This document shows positions 8,253 to 16,658 of a DNA stretch of 43,008 nt, one piece after another. The stretch lies in contig JAJDUK010000018.1 of the NCBI GenBank assembly GCA_022826665.1, forward strand, positions 1-43,008, given 5' to 3'. A program made the position numbers and the translations under genes. Numbering within the stretch: the first letter of the stretch is position 1; each line of letters begins with the position of its first letter. The notes beneath the pieces are model-generated. The model searched no databases and had not been told where the DNA came from. It worked only from the letters and a program-made list of their open reading frames with translations. Source of the DNA: Alphaproteobacteria bacterium. GTDB lineage: Bacteria; Pseudomonadota; Alphaproteobacteria; UBA828.

Positions 8253-8834
8253 TCACGACGCCTTCGATCGCACCTGATCCGTGGACGCCTGCAGCTCGTC
8301 CACGCCAACCAGCTCCCGCAGTGTGATCGGGTTCGCGGGCGCCAGTGCACGCCGGAAGTGCCGAAGCTCCAACGCGGCGCTGAAGGCCGCCGTCACTTCA
8401 TCCTGGGAAATCGGCAATGACTCTCCCAGCTGATCCGCGCACCAACGCTCCACATCGGACCAGCGCCACAACCGATAGCGGCCGCGCGGGTCGGTGACCG
8501 GCTTCGGAAATCCGCCGGGCCCGCGAGCACCGCTTACCAACAATCGAACACTCTCTCGGGTTCGCCCGAGGCGGGCGGCGATATCCGCTAGCGAAGCGAG
8601 GCCGGCGTCGGCAATGCGTACGACCTCGACCCCCTCCAGCTTTTCCAGGTCGTCCACCGCCGACAAGATGGCACGGTCGAGTGTTTCGGCCTCACGATCG
8701 AAGTCGGCGAACTGGGTTCCATCGCTTCGACCGATGGCGGCATCGCCGCACCCGGCCTCGAACAACGCGTCGATGCGCGACTCATCTTGAAGGTCGGGCC
8801 CCTCGACGATCAGAGTGAAGTGAAACGTAGACAT
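8253..8834 (-). CDS. Winged-HTH DNA-binding partner of the HicA-like protein
   Basis: A 193-residue protein. The N-terminal 70 residues look like a small alpha/beta domain (FHFTLIVEG, then TQFADFDREAETLDRAILSAVDDLE), whose beta-hairpin plus helix recalls the HicB partial RNase-H fold. Residues about 75-140 are an excisionase/MerR-like winged helix (SLADIAARLGRTRESVRLLV, then GRYRLWRWSDVERW). The C-terminal 50 residues are unassigned. Its ATG lies one base after the stop of the upstream small gene (TGAGATG), with GGGAGAAGG inside that gene as ribosome site, so the two are translationally coupled. It is probably an autoregulator or antitoxin-like partner; I know the family as widespread but without described function. 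Confidence 0.7.
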   Translation of the reverse strand: MSTFHFTLIVEGPDLQDESRIDALFEAGCGDAAIGRSDGTQFADFDREAETLDRAILSAVDDLEKLEGVEVVRIADAGLASLADIAARLGRTRESVRLLVSGARGPGGFPKPVTDPRGRYRLWRWSDVERWCADQLGESLPISQDEVTAAFSAALELRHFRRALAPANPITLRELVGVDELQASTDQVRSKAS

Positions 8835-8835
8835 C

Positions 8836-9087
8836 TCAGCCTTCTCCCGTTCGCTGGGCCCATGTATGTGGACAGCGAGCGATGAACCGCCGCAATTGTT
8901 TGGCGTGGTTGCCGGCGTTTCGGGGCGTGGACCAGATTGATATCTGACAGCCGGAAGGACCCTCCACGCCGCATCTCATCACGCCCCAGCGATGTCCGGA
9001 TTGTGTCGGCGTCACGGTCCAACCGGCGCTTTCGGCATCGCGTAGGGCACTTTCGACCTCCTTCTTCGGATGCTTGGCCCGAGGCAT
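8836..9087 (-). CDS. HicA-like small protein (candidate toxin)
   Basis: An 83-residue protein starting MPRAKHPKKEVESAL. The order helix (KKEVESALRDAESAGW), strand, SGHRWGVM (H32), strand (CQISIWST), helix (NAGNHAKQLRRFIARC) follows the HicA layout: helix, GW, then G-S/G-H within beta strands, and a final helix. Three cysteines (C39, C47, C72) are unlike classical HicA. No strong ribosome site precedes the ATG. It is the first gene of a two-gene unit with the winged-HTH gene. HicA proteins are dsRBD-fold mRNA interferases; that this protein has such activity is inference from topology and pairing only. Confidence 0.65.
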   Translation of the reverse strand: MPRAKHPKKEVESALRDAESAGWTVTPTQSGHRWGVMRCGVEGPSGCQISIWSTPRNAGNHAKQLRRFIARCPHTWAQRTGEG

Positions 9088-9283
9088 GTTGACACGATAC
9101 AACAGCTGCGATGCGAGCGTCCACCGCTGCCGTCGAAATCGATCTCCACTCGAACCTTGACCGCGATGCTTCGATCGGACGAACTGCGGCCGGCGGCATG
9201 TGCGACACGGCGAACCGTCTGTTGAGACAGCGTCATGCGGAACTTGCGGTGACAGCGGCGCGACCCAGGACCACGGGAATAGG

Positions 9284-10786
9284 ATGACCGAGGCGCTCTC
9301 GGCCGATGTCGTGATCGTGGGCGGCGGCAACGCCGCGCTCACGGCGGCGCTCGCCGCGGCCGAGGCGGGCGCACGCGTGTGCCTGTTGGAGGCCGCGCCG
9401 GAGGAGGAACGCGGCGGCAACAGCACCTATACCGCAGGCGCCATGCGGGTGGTCTTCGACGGCCCCGATTCGCTCCGCGCGCTGATGCCCGATCTCTCCG
9501 AGCGCGAGCTGGCCGAGACCGACTTCGGCGCCTACACCGAGGCCGACTATTACGACGACATGGCGCGGCTCACCCAGTACCGCGCCGATCCCGACCTCGT
9601 GGAGCAGCTCGTGACCCGCAGCCACACCACGCTCGTCTGGCTGCGCGAGAAGGGCGTGCGTTTTCAGCCGAGCTACGGTCGCCAGGCATTCAAGCGGGAG
9701 GACGGGCGCTTCCGCTTCTGGGGCGGCCTCGCGGTCGAGGCCTGGGGCGGCGGGCCGGGCCTCGTCCAAGCGCTCTATAGTGCCGCAGAGAAGGCGGGCA
9801 TCACCGTCCACTACCAGGCCCCAGGTCTCTCTCTGCTCACCGATGAGTCTGGCGTGCGCGGTGTGACCGCACGCGTCGACGGGCACACGGTCGAGGTCCG
9901 TGCACGGGCCGTGGTGCTCGCCTGCGGCGGCTTCGAGGCCAATGCCGCGTGGCGAGCACGCTATCTCGGGCCCGGCTGGGACCTTGCCAAGGTGCGCGGC
10001 ACCCGCTTCAACCAGGGCGACGGCATCCGAATGGCGCTGGAGGCCGGCGCCATGCCGGCCGGCCACTGGTCGGGCTGCCACGCGGTCGCTTGGGACCGCA
10101 ACGCGCCCGAATTCGGCGACCTCGCCGTGGGCGACGGCTTCCAGAAGCATAGCTACCCTTTCTCGATCGTCGTCAACGCATTGGGCGAGCGCTTCGTCGA
10201 CGAAGGCGCGGATTTTCGGAACTACACTTACGCCGCCTACGGCCGCCGCGTGCTTGAGCAGCCCGGTCAAGTGGCATGGCAGGTCTTCGACGCACAGGTG
10301 ACCCACCTGCTACGCGACGAGTACCGCATCCGCCAGGTCACCAAGGCGAAGGCCGACACGCTGGAGGAGCTTGCCGCGCGCATGGAGGGCATCGACGGCG
10401 CGCGCTTTCTCGAAACCGTGCGGGCGTACAACGACGCCGTGATGACCGAGGTGCCCTTCGACCCTACCGTGAAGGACGGCCGCAGCACCCGCGGCCTCGC
10501 CCCGCCCAAGTCCAACTGGGCCAACCGGATCGAGACTCCGCCCTTCGAGGCCTACGCCGTCACGTGCGGCATCACCTTCACCTTCGGCGGTCTCGCGATC
10601 GACCCCGGCGCGCGGGTGCAGGCGGTTTCCGGCGCGCCGATTCCGGGCCTCTTCGCCGCGGGCGAGCTGGTGGGCGGGCTCTTCTACGGCAATTATCCGG
10701 GCGGTACGGGCCTCGTCTCCGGCGCGGTCTTCGGCCGCCTCGCCGGCACGGGAGCCGCCCATTTCGTAATGGAGGGCGCGTCGTGA
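9284..10786 (+). CDS. FAD-dependent tricarballylate dehydrogenase family flavoprotein
   Basis: A 500-residue flavoprotein of the fumarate-reductase/succinate-dehydrogenase fold, closest in my reading to TcuA. The N-terminus has the dinucleotide fold DVVIVGGGNAA with glutamate ending the second strand; GGNSTYTAGAMR, ACGGFEAN and the C-terminal FGGLAID, GLFAAGE and NYPGGTGLVSG are family hallmarks. TcuA oxidises tricarballylate to cis-aconitate; the real substrate here is open because the electron-transfer partner TcuB and transporter TcuC are missing. Start at 9284 chosen for the fold beginning; upstream codons give no match. Its TGA overlaps the GTG of the next gene (GTGA). First gene of a three-gene operon. 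Confidence 0.82.
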   Translation: MTEALSADVVIVGGGNAALTAALAAAEAGARVCLLEAAPEEERGGNSTYTAGAMRVVFDGPDSLRALMPDLSERELAETDFGAYTEADYYDDMARLTQYRADPDLVEQLVTRSHTTLVWLREKGVRFQPSYGRQAFKREDGRFRFWGGLAVEAWGGGPGLVQALYSAAEKAGITVHYQAPGLSLLTDESGVRGVTARVDGHTVEVRARAVVLACGGFEANAAWRARYLGPGWDLAKVRGTRFNQGDGIRMALEAGAMPAGHWSGCHAVAWDRNAPEFGDLAVGDGFQKHSYPFSIVVNALGERFVDEGADFRNYTYAAYGRRVLEQPGQVAWQVFDAQVTHLLRDEYRIRQVTKAKADTLEELAARMEGIDGARFLETVRAYNDAVMTEVPFDPTVKDGRSTRGLAPPKSNWANRIETPPFEAYAVTCGITFTFGGLAIDPGARVQAVSGAPIPGLFAAGELVGGLFYGNYPGGTGLVSGAVFGRLAGTGAAHFVMEGAS

Positions 10787-11694
10787 GCGGCGAGCGCATC
10801 GGCTTCATCGGTACGGGCGTTATGGGCGAGCCCATGTGCCGCAACCTCGTGCGCAAGCATGACGGGCCGATCACCGCCTACGACCTCGACCCGGCACCGT
10901 TGGAGCGGCTCGCCGCCGATGGAGCGGGAATTGCGCCCTCCATCGCGGCGCTCGCCGGGGCCTGCGACCTGATCTTCCTGTCGCTGCCCTCGGGCCGCGA
11001 GGTGCGGACCGTGTGTCTTGGCGAAGGCGCCCTGATCGACCACCTCCCCACCGGGCGCACCGTGGTCGACACCAGCACCGCGCCGCCCGCGCTTGCCCGC
11101 GAGCTAGAAAGCACGTTCGCCGCGCGCGGCATCGCCTTCGCCGATGCGCCGATCGCGCGGACGCGCCAGGCCGCCATCGACGGCACGCTCAGCATCATGG
11201 TGGGTGGCGATGCCGCGCTGGTGGAGCGACTGCGCCCACTGCTCGCCCACATCGCGCAAGACGTGACTCACTGCGGCCCGGTCGGCAGCGGGCAGGCGGT
11301 GAAAATCCTCAACAACATGATCCTCTTCCAGAACGTCCGGGCGCTGGCGGAGGGGCTCGCGGTCGCGCGCCGTCAGGGGATCGAGCCCCAGACGTTCCTG
11401 GAGGCCGTGGGGCGAAGCTCAGGCGACAGCTTCGCGCTGCGCAATCACGGAATGAAGGCGATGTTGGAAGGGCGCTACCCCGAGGGCGCTTTTCCGGTGA
11501 CATACGCGCTGAAGGACCTCGACTACGCGCTTGATCTAGCGCAGGAGTCGGGGGTCGACGCCGAGGGCGCAGCGCTGGTCAAGGCGCTGTTCACCGAAGC
11601 CATCGAGTGCGGGCTCGGCGCGCGCTACCATCCCGTCATCGCAACGCTGATCGACCGCACGCTCCCGACCCAGCCGGAGGAAGAAACGCCATGA
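10783..11694 (+). CDS. Beta-hydroxyacid dehydrogenase (3-hydroxyisobutyrate dehydrogenase family)
   Basis: A 303-residue NAD(P)-dependent dehydrogenase with GTG start. The N-terminal Rossmann motif is GFIGTGVMGEPM; the catalytic lysine lies in GSGQAVKILNNM. The substrate-binding segment reads DAPIARTRQAAIDGTL rather than the usual DAPVSGG, a variant I associate with L-threonate/tartronate-type members, so the substrate is probably a hydroxy-polycarboxylate or sugar acid rather than 3-hydroxyisobutyrate. GTGA overlap with the preceding flavoprotein and ATGA overlap with the next gene show tight coupling. Likely oxidises or reduces an intermediate made by its operon partners. Confidence 0.85.
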   Translation: MSGERIGFIGTGVMGEPMCRNLVRKHDGPITAYDLDPAPLERLAADGAGIAPSIAALAGACDLIFLSLPSGREVRTVCLGEGALIDHLPTGRTVVDTSTAPPALARELESTFAARGIAFADAPIARTRQAAIDGTLSIMVGGDAALVERLRPLLAHIAQDVTHCGPVGSGQAVKILNNMILFQNVRALAEGLAVARRQGIEPQTFLEAVGRSSGDSFALRNHGMKAMLEGRYPEGAFPVTYALKDLDYALDLAQESGVDAEGAALVKALFTEAIECGLGARYHPVIATLIDRTLPTQPEEETP

Positions 11695-12347
11695 CCCAGG
11701 TTCCCGACACGCTTCTCGCGAAGGTCCGTGCAGAGCTTTCCACCGCGCAGTTGGGGGACGTGCTGGACACTCTCGGCCGCCGCCATCAGTTCCTGCCGCC
11801 CGAAATCTGTTCGGCCATGCCCGGCACCACGCTGGTCGGCTGGGCGATGCCGCTGCTGGAGGTTGCTGCGACGCCGGACGATCACAGCTTCGGCCTGATG
11901 TTCGAGGCCCTCGACTCCCTTGGGACGGACGAGGTCTATGTCGCCGCCGCCGGCGCGCCGCCCTTCGCGCTCTGGGGCGAGCTGATGACCACCCGTGCGC
12001 TGGCGCAGGGCGCGGCAGGCGCCGTGCTCGACGGTTACATGCGCGATACGCGGGAGATTCGTGCCATGACGCTGCCGGTCTTCGCGCGCGGCTCCTACGC
12101 GCAGGACCAGCGCGGCCGAGGCCGGGTGGTCGCCTATCGGGAGCCGGTTCGCATCGCCGAGGTCGCCGTCCGGCCCGGAGACCTTATGGTGGGCGACGAC
12201 GACGGCGTGCTCGTCGTCCCGAGCGATGTCGCGTCCGAATGCGTGGAGAAAGCCTTGGAAAAGCGGCGCATGGAAAACATCATCGCCCAGGAGATCGAGG
12301 GCGGTCTGTCCACCACCGAGGCCTGGGAGAAATACGGGGTCATGTAG
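11691..12347 (+). CDS. RraA-like aldolase/decarboxylase family protein
   Basis: A 218-residue member of the RraA / 4-hydroxy-4-methyl-2-oxoglutarate aldolase family. Seen: AQLGDVLDTLG near the start, GAVLDGYMRDTREI (position of the substrate-contacting GxxxDGxxRD motif, here GAVLDGYMRD), PVFARGSYAQD, and VRPGDLMVGDDDGVLVVP. The motif retains the Asp and Arg used for metal and pyruvate-enolate stabilisation in HMG/CHA aldolases, so an enzyme rather than the RNase E inhibitor RraA is favoured. GGAGGAAG precedes the ATG, which overlaps the upstream stop. It would cleave or decarboxylate a tertiary hydroxyacid, consistent with a polycarboxylate-degrading operon. Confidence 0.82.
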   Translation: MTQVPDTLLAKVRAELSTAQLGDVLDTLGRRHQFLPPEICSAMPGTTLVGWAMPLLEVAATPDDHSFGLMFEALDSLGTDEVYVAAAGAPPFALWGELMTTRALAQGAAGAVLDGYMRDTREIRAMTLPVFARGSYAQDQRGRGRVVAYREPVRIAEVAVRPGDLMVGDDDGVLVVPSDVASECVEKALEKRRMENIIAQEIEGGLSTTEAWEKYGVM

Positions 12348-12377
12348 GGCCTTGGCCGGTATGGGCGAGGCCGCACC

Positions 12378-14078
12378 TCAGCGGCTCCGCGGTTCGTCCA
12401 GCTCGGCCTTGAGGTGTGAAAGCAGCGGGTAGAGCGCGGCCATGAGCGCGATGACGAATCCCAATCGTCCCTCGCGATAGCCGCGCCGGCTCACGTAGCA
12501 TTTCAGAAAGCGCGAGAGCGAGCGGCGGAACGTCCAGATCAACGGCGGCAAGGACGCGGCGGAGTCCCGCAGGTCGGCAGCGTGCGCGTCGGTGTAGCGC
12601 TGCAGCCGCTCCACCATGTCCGCCAGGTCGCGGTCGACATAGTGATGCATGGCCGCCTTCAAGCGCCGTTCCGGCCCTCGTAGGGTGACCTGCGGGTGGA
12701 TGCGTTGATCGCCCCATTGCTTGGCGCCAGGGATGAAGAGACGCGCCGTCTTCGTGACCCCCCACACGCCGCCCCAGCCGTGGCGCACGAGCCGCTCGCC
12801 GACGAAGTTCTCGAACGGAACCATGAAGTAGCCCGGCGCCGCATCGCGGATGGTCTCGCGGATCTCCCGCGCCAGCGCCTCGGGCACGCGCTCGTCGGCA
12901 TCGACCTCCAGGATCCAGTCACCCGTGCAAGCATCGATTCCGGCATGGCGGCGCGGCCCTTCGAGCGGCCAGGCGCCCTCGACGATCGTCCGGCTGAAGC
13001 GCTCGGCGATCGCCCGCGAGCCGTCGGTGCAGCGGTCGAGCACCACCACGATCTCGTCGGCGAAGAGCAACGTCTCCAGGCAGTCCGCGAGCTGACCTTC
13101 CTCGTTGCGCGCGACCACGAGGGCCGAGAGGCGGGGGCGCGCTTTAGTCTCGTGCGTGCCCGCGCTCGTCGCGATGACCTCGGCACAGCGCTCGATGAAT
13201 GCTGCATGATTGCGCATGATCGGCAGGTGGCTGCGCCGGTAGAGTGCATTCCCGCGCCGCAGTGCACCCATGCCTGCCCCGCTGCGGGCGGCGAAGCGTC
13301 GGCACCGGCCTGCGGCCCGCCGGCATGCGAACTGCTTGTGACGCCACGGGAGCTGCGGTCGGTCCTCGACGAAACGCGCGAGGGTCGTCGTCGAATCGCG
13401 CAACTCACGGGGTGTGTCTGCGCTCAGCCGGCCCGGCACGTCGCGCGGAAAGAACGCGACCGTGGCCCGCACGCGGAGGAACGGCCCCTGCCCTGCCAGC
13501 CTGAGCGCCAGCGTATAGTCCTGCGCGAAGGGAACACGCTCGTCGCAGCCGCCGCAGTCTCGGGCCGCAGCGGTCCGAATGAGGCACTGGGCCGGCCCGA
13601 AGAATTTGTGCCTGAGCGTTGGCCTGAGCGGCCTCGCGATGACGGCGGCATGGGCGCCCGCGAGCGGGGCGTTCAGGACGATATCGGCTTCGTCATCGAA
13701 GTCCTCGCCGCCGCCATAGGCGAGAACCGGCCTCTCGTCCCGGCGCAGAGCATCCAGCAAGACCGCCGTCGCATCGTCGGCCAGCAGGTCGTCGGCGTCG
13801 CAGAGCTTGATGAAGGGCGCCGTCGCCCTCTCGATGCCCCGATTCGTGGCGTGTGCCGGCCCGTGGTTCGCCTGTTCGACGATCGTGACGTTGCGCCAGC
13901 CCGCGGTGTGGCGCTTCAGGACCGACAGCGATTCGTCGGTGCTGCCGTCATCGACGAAGATGTATTCGCGGGCGAAGCTCCCGCGCTGCGCGGCGATCTG
14001 ATCCAAGACACGCGGCAGCCAGCGCGCCTTGTTGTAGACCGGCACCACGAATGCCACGGCGTCGTCCGGGCGGTCCAT
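12378..14078 (-). CDS. Two-domain family 2 glycosyltransferase
   Basis: A 566-residue protein with two GT-A domains. Domain one (about residues 5-110) has VPVYNKARWLP, FVDDGSTDES and CDADDLL. A linker of about 200 residues contains a cysteine/arginine-rich part. Domain two (about 320-420) has VVARNEEGQLADCLETL, VLDRCTDGS and EVDADERVPEAL, followed by a tail like the WaaE/KdtX lipopolysaccharide-core transferases (GAKQWGDQRIHP, MHHYVDRDLADMVERLQRY). Predicted to add two sugars in surface polysaccharide or LPS synthesis. ATG at 14078; a TTG codon directly before it is less likely. Probably co-transcribed with the GT4 gene upstream. Confidence 0.82.
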   Translation of the reverse strand: MDRPDDAVAFVVPVYNKARWLPRVLDQIAAQRGSFAREYIFVDDGSTDESLSVLKRHTAGWRNVTIVEQANHGPAHATNRGIERATAPFIKLCDADDLLADDATAVLLDALRRDERPVLAYGGGEDFDDEADIVLNAPLAGAHAAVIARPLRPTLRHKFFGPAQCLIRTAAARDCGGCDERVPFAQDYTLALRLAGQGPFLRVRATVAFFPRDVPGRLSADTPRELRDSTTTLARFVEDRPQLPWRHKQFACRRAAGRCRRFAARSGAGMGALRRGNALYRRSHLPIMRNHAAFIERCAEVIATSAGTHETKARPRLSALVVARNEEGQLADCLETLLFADEIVVVLDRCTDGSRAIAERFSRTIVEGAWPLEGPRRHAGIDACTGDWILEVDADERVPEALAREIRETIRDAAPGYFMVPFENFVGERLVRHGWGGVWGVTKTARLFIPGAKQWGDQRIHPQVTLRGPERRLKAAMHHYVDRDLADMVERLQRYTDAHAADLRDSAASLPPLIWTFRRSLSRFLKCYVSRRGYREGRLGFVIALMAALYPLLSHLKAELDEPRSR

Positions 14079-14104
14079 CAACGCTTCTAAAGGTCCGCGT
14101 CACC

Positions 14105-14127
14105 CCTTCATGTCGCGACGATGAAGG
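14105..14127. repeat. Inverted repeat between glycosyltransferase genes
   Basis: CCTTCAT / ATGAAGG, 7 base pairs around a GTCGCGACG loop that is itself partly palindromic, in the 55-base gap between the two minus-strand glycosyltransferase genes. It could weaken read-through or stabilise mRNA; no T-run. Confidence 0.3.
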
Positions 14128-14133
14128 AACTCT

Positions 14134-15171
14134 TCATCGGAAGAGCGTTTCGAACTCGGTGGCCGCAGCATCCCAGCTTCGCCCCCGGCCGCTCCGAGTG
14201 GCGGTCTTGCTCGCCGCCTGAAAGGCCTCGTCGTCCTTCAACATGGCCAGCGCGTTCTCGACGAAAGCATCATCGTCGGACGCAAGAAAGCCCGACTGAC
14301 GATCGGTGAAGCGCTCTTTCACGGAACCGACCGGCCGAGCCACCGCCGGCAGGCCCACGGCCTGCGATTCCGCCAGCGTCGAGCAATACATCTCGCGTTC
14401 GGAGCCGGGATAGAGGTGCACCCGGGCGCGGGCGTAGGCCTTCGCCATGTCGCGGTCGCCGGCCGGGGCCATGATCGTCACACCGTGGTCGGCGCCTGCT
14501 AGCGCCTTCTCGTAAATCGGCTTGAGATCGTCGGCGAGAGCGTCACCGGCGGTCTCGGCGCGTTTGAAAGCGGCCGAATAGACCTGCAACTGGGCGTTCG
14601 GCGCCTGCGGGCGAATCCGCTCCATCCACAAGTCGAGCAGCCAGTCGAGATCGTGCTTGGGGTGGGTCGTGACCACCGCAGTCGGCGGATCCTCCGGCGA
14701 CATCTCCGTTTTGCTGCGGTATTCCTCGCGCACACCCGGCGCGATCGAGCGATAGTAGACCAGGTTCTCGCCCTGGGTCCGATAGGCTTCGGAATGGGTA
14801 TTGCCCAGAAAGACGAGCTTGGCATCCGTGCGGTTCAGCACCTCGTGAACCGGCGGACGGTGGAGATAGTCGGGCGGCCCGGTGACCCAGAGGATGCGCG
14901 CCCGCGTTGCCCGCGTGAACTCGAGCAGCGCCGGCTTGCGAAAGGCGATCAGCACCTCGGTGATCGGCGGCTTGCGGCCCTCCCAGTGAATCCAGCTCAC
15001 GTTCTCGAAGCCGAGGCTGTTGGGGCTGCGGTTGACGGCGCGCACGACGTGGCCCTGGCGCGCAAGCGCAGCCGGCAAGCTGGCGAACGCCTTTTCGGCG
15101 CCACCAATGGGTTGATATGCCGGGGTCATCCCGTTGAATGGGATAGAGTCGTCAACCAAGGTGACAAGCAT
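14134..15171 (-). CDS. Family 4-like glycosyltransferase
   Basis: A 345-residue predicted GT-B glycosyltransferase. The N-terminal domain has the acceptor-side loop PIGGAEKAFASLPAAL; the C-terminal domain has a group1-type donor region (VHLYPGSEREMYCSTLAESQAVGLPAVARPVG) with the E-x7-E type arrangement (EMYCSTLAESQA) and a following VKERFTDRQSGFLA segment typical of GT4. Substrate unknown. The ATG at 15171 opens MLVTLVDDS; there is no strong ribosome site, but nothing upstream looks coding. Together with the downstream two-domain GT2 it points to a surface-glycan function. Confidence 0.75.
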   Translation of the reverse strand: MLVTLVDDSIPFNGMTPAYQPIGGAEKAFASLPAALARQGHVVRAVNRSPNSLGFENVSWIHWEGRKPPITEVLIAFRKPALLEFTRATRARILWVTGPPDYLHRPPVHEVLNRTDAKLVFLGNTHSEAYRTQGENLVYYRSIAPGVREEYRSKTEMSPEDPPTAVVTTHPKHDLDWLLDLWMERIRPQAPNAQLQVYSAAFKRAETAGDALADDLKPIYEKALAGADHGVTIMAPAGDRDMAKAYARARVHLYPGSEREMYCSTLAESQAVGLPAVARPVGSVKERFTDRQSGFLASDDDAFVENALAMLKDDEAFQAASKTATRSGRGRSWDAAATEFETLFR

Positions 15172-15272
15172 GCGTCGGCTTATAGCCCTGCCCGCTATGC
15201 TTGCCAAGCAACGGCAGAGTGCCGGGGGCCGGACGGCATGAACGAGGACTGAACCGCACGGGTGAGCAGACG

Positions 15273-16619
15273 ATGACGACGACCGATAGGAGCGAATTGG
15301 CGGCGCCCGCGCTGCCGCAATGCCCGAGCGCGGATGGGATTGCGGCCGGGGTTCGATTCGGCCGAGAGAGCGCGGCGGTGGCCTGCGACGCGGCGCTGGA
15401 GCGCATCGCCGCGACCGAGCCAGCGGTTCGGGCGTGGTGCCATCTCGACCCCACCGAGGCTGCGGCGCGGGCACAAGCGATCGACGCTGCCGGCGCGCGC
15501 GGGTTGCTCGCGGGCGTTCCGGTGGCCGTCAAGGACATCATCGATACCGTCGACCAGCCGACCGAGAACGGCACGCCGCTCGACGAAGGACGCAGGCCAA
15601 GCGCAGATGCCACGGTCGTCAGCCGGCTGCGCGCGGCGGGCGCGCTGATCCTCGGTAAGGCCGTGACCACCGAGCTTGCCTGCGGTGCCGCCAACGCCAC
15701 CCGCAACCCCCATGCTCTCTCACGCACGCCCGGTGGCTCGTCCTCGGGCTCGGCGGCCACCGTAGCGGCCGGCGGCGTGCCGCTGGCGCTCGGCACCCAG
15801 ACTGCCGGCTCGGTCGTGCGGCCTGCGGCCTTCTGTGGCGTCTGGGGTATGAAGCCGAGCTTCGGCACGATCCCCCGCACCGGAGTCACGCGGCTGTCGC
15901 GCACGCTGGACCACGTCGGCGTGCTCGCGGGCTCGGTGCAGGACGTGGCGCTCGGCATCGACGCGATCTCCGGCGACGACGGGCTGGATCAGGCAAGCGC
16001 CGGACGGGCACCGACCCGCCTCGCCGCCGCGCTCGCCCTGCCGCTTGGACGACCCAGGCTTGCCTTCATCAAACAACCGGCCTGGGAGGAGGTCGAGCCG
16101 GGCGCCGCGGCAGCCCTCGAAGCCGCCGCGGCAGCATGTGGCGCGGCACCGCTCACCCTCGGCTCTCCCTTCGACGACGCGGCGGCGGTGCACCTCGGCA
16201 TCATGCGGCGCGAGATCGCCCACGCGCTTGCGCCCTGGTATGAGCGCGGCGCAGCAGACCTTTCCGATACCATACGCGCCCACATCGAAGCGGGCCGGAA
16301 GATCGACACCGATGGCTATCTCGCCCTGCTCGACGCGGCGGACGCGATGCGGCGCGCGTTCGAGCACGAGATGCGGCCCTTCGATGCGGCGCTCACCCCC
16401 GCCGCGCCGGGTGCTGCGCCCGAGGGCCTGGCCTTCACCGGCAGTCGCTTCCAGACCATGCTCTGGACCATGCTCGGCGTGCCGGCGGTCAATGTTCCCG
16501 TCCTTTCGGTGGACGACCTGCCGCTCGGCCTGCAGGTCGTGGGGCGCTACGGCGCCGACGCGACGACGCTGCGCGCGGCGGCCTGGTGTGCCGGCCGCTT
16601 GCAGGAAGCGGGCGAGTAA
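15273..16619 (+). CDS. Amidase signature family hydrolase
   Basis: A 448-residue amidase. The Ser-cisSer-Lys triad is in place: K87 in VPVAVKDIIDT, the GGSSSGSAA loop at 154-162 and the nucleophile S180 in TQTAGSVVRPAAFCG. The C-terminal region has FTGSRFQTMLWTMLGVPAVNVP and LGLQVVG, common to AtzF/biuret-type and glutamyl-amidotransferase-like amidases. It is not a GatA by context, since no gatB or gatC is near. Substrate unknown. ATG at 15273 is divergent from the GT4 gene with about 100 bases between. The FIST gene follows 39 bases downstream and is probably co-transcribed. Confidence 0.85.
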   Translation: MTTTDRSELAAPALPQCPSADGIAAGVRFGRESAAVACDAALERIAATEPAVRAWCHLDPTEAAARAQAIDAAGARGLLAGVPVAVKDIIDTVDQPTENGTPLDEGRRPSADATVVSRLRAAGALILGKAVTTELACGAANATRNPHALSRTPGGSSSGSAATVAAGGVPLALGTQTAGSVVRPAAFCGVWGMKPSFGTIPRTGVTRLSRTLDHVGVLAGSVQDVALGIDAISGDDGLDQASAGRAPTRLAAALALPLGRPRLAFIKQPAWEEVEPGAAAALEAAAAACGAAPLTLGSPFDDAAAVHLGIMRREIAHALAPWYERGAADLSDTIRAHIEAGRKIDTDGYLALLDAADAMRRAFEHEMRPFDAALTPAAPGAAPEGLAFTGSRFQTMLWTMLGVPAVNVPVLSVDDLPLGLQVVGRYGADATTLRAAAWCAGRLQEAGE

Positions 16620-16658
16620 GCGCACCATTGGGCGCTCCACAGCGCCGGGACGCAGAGG

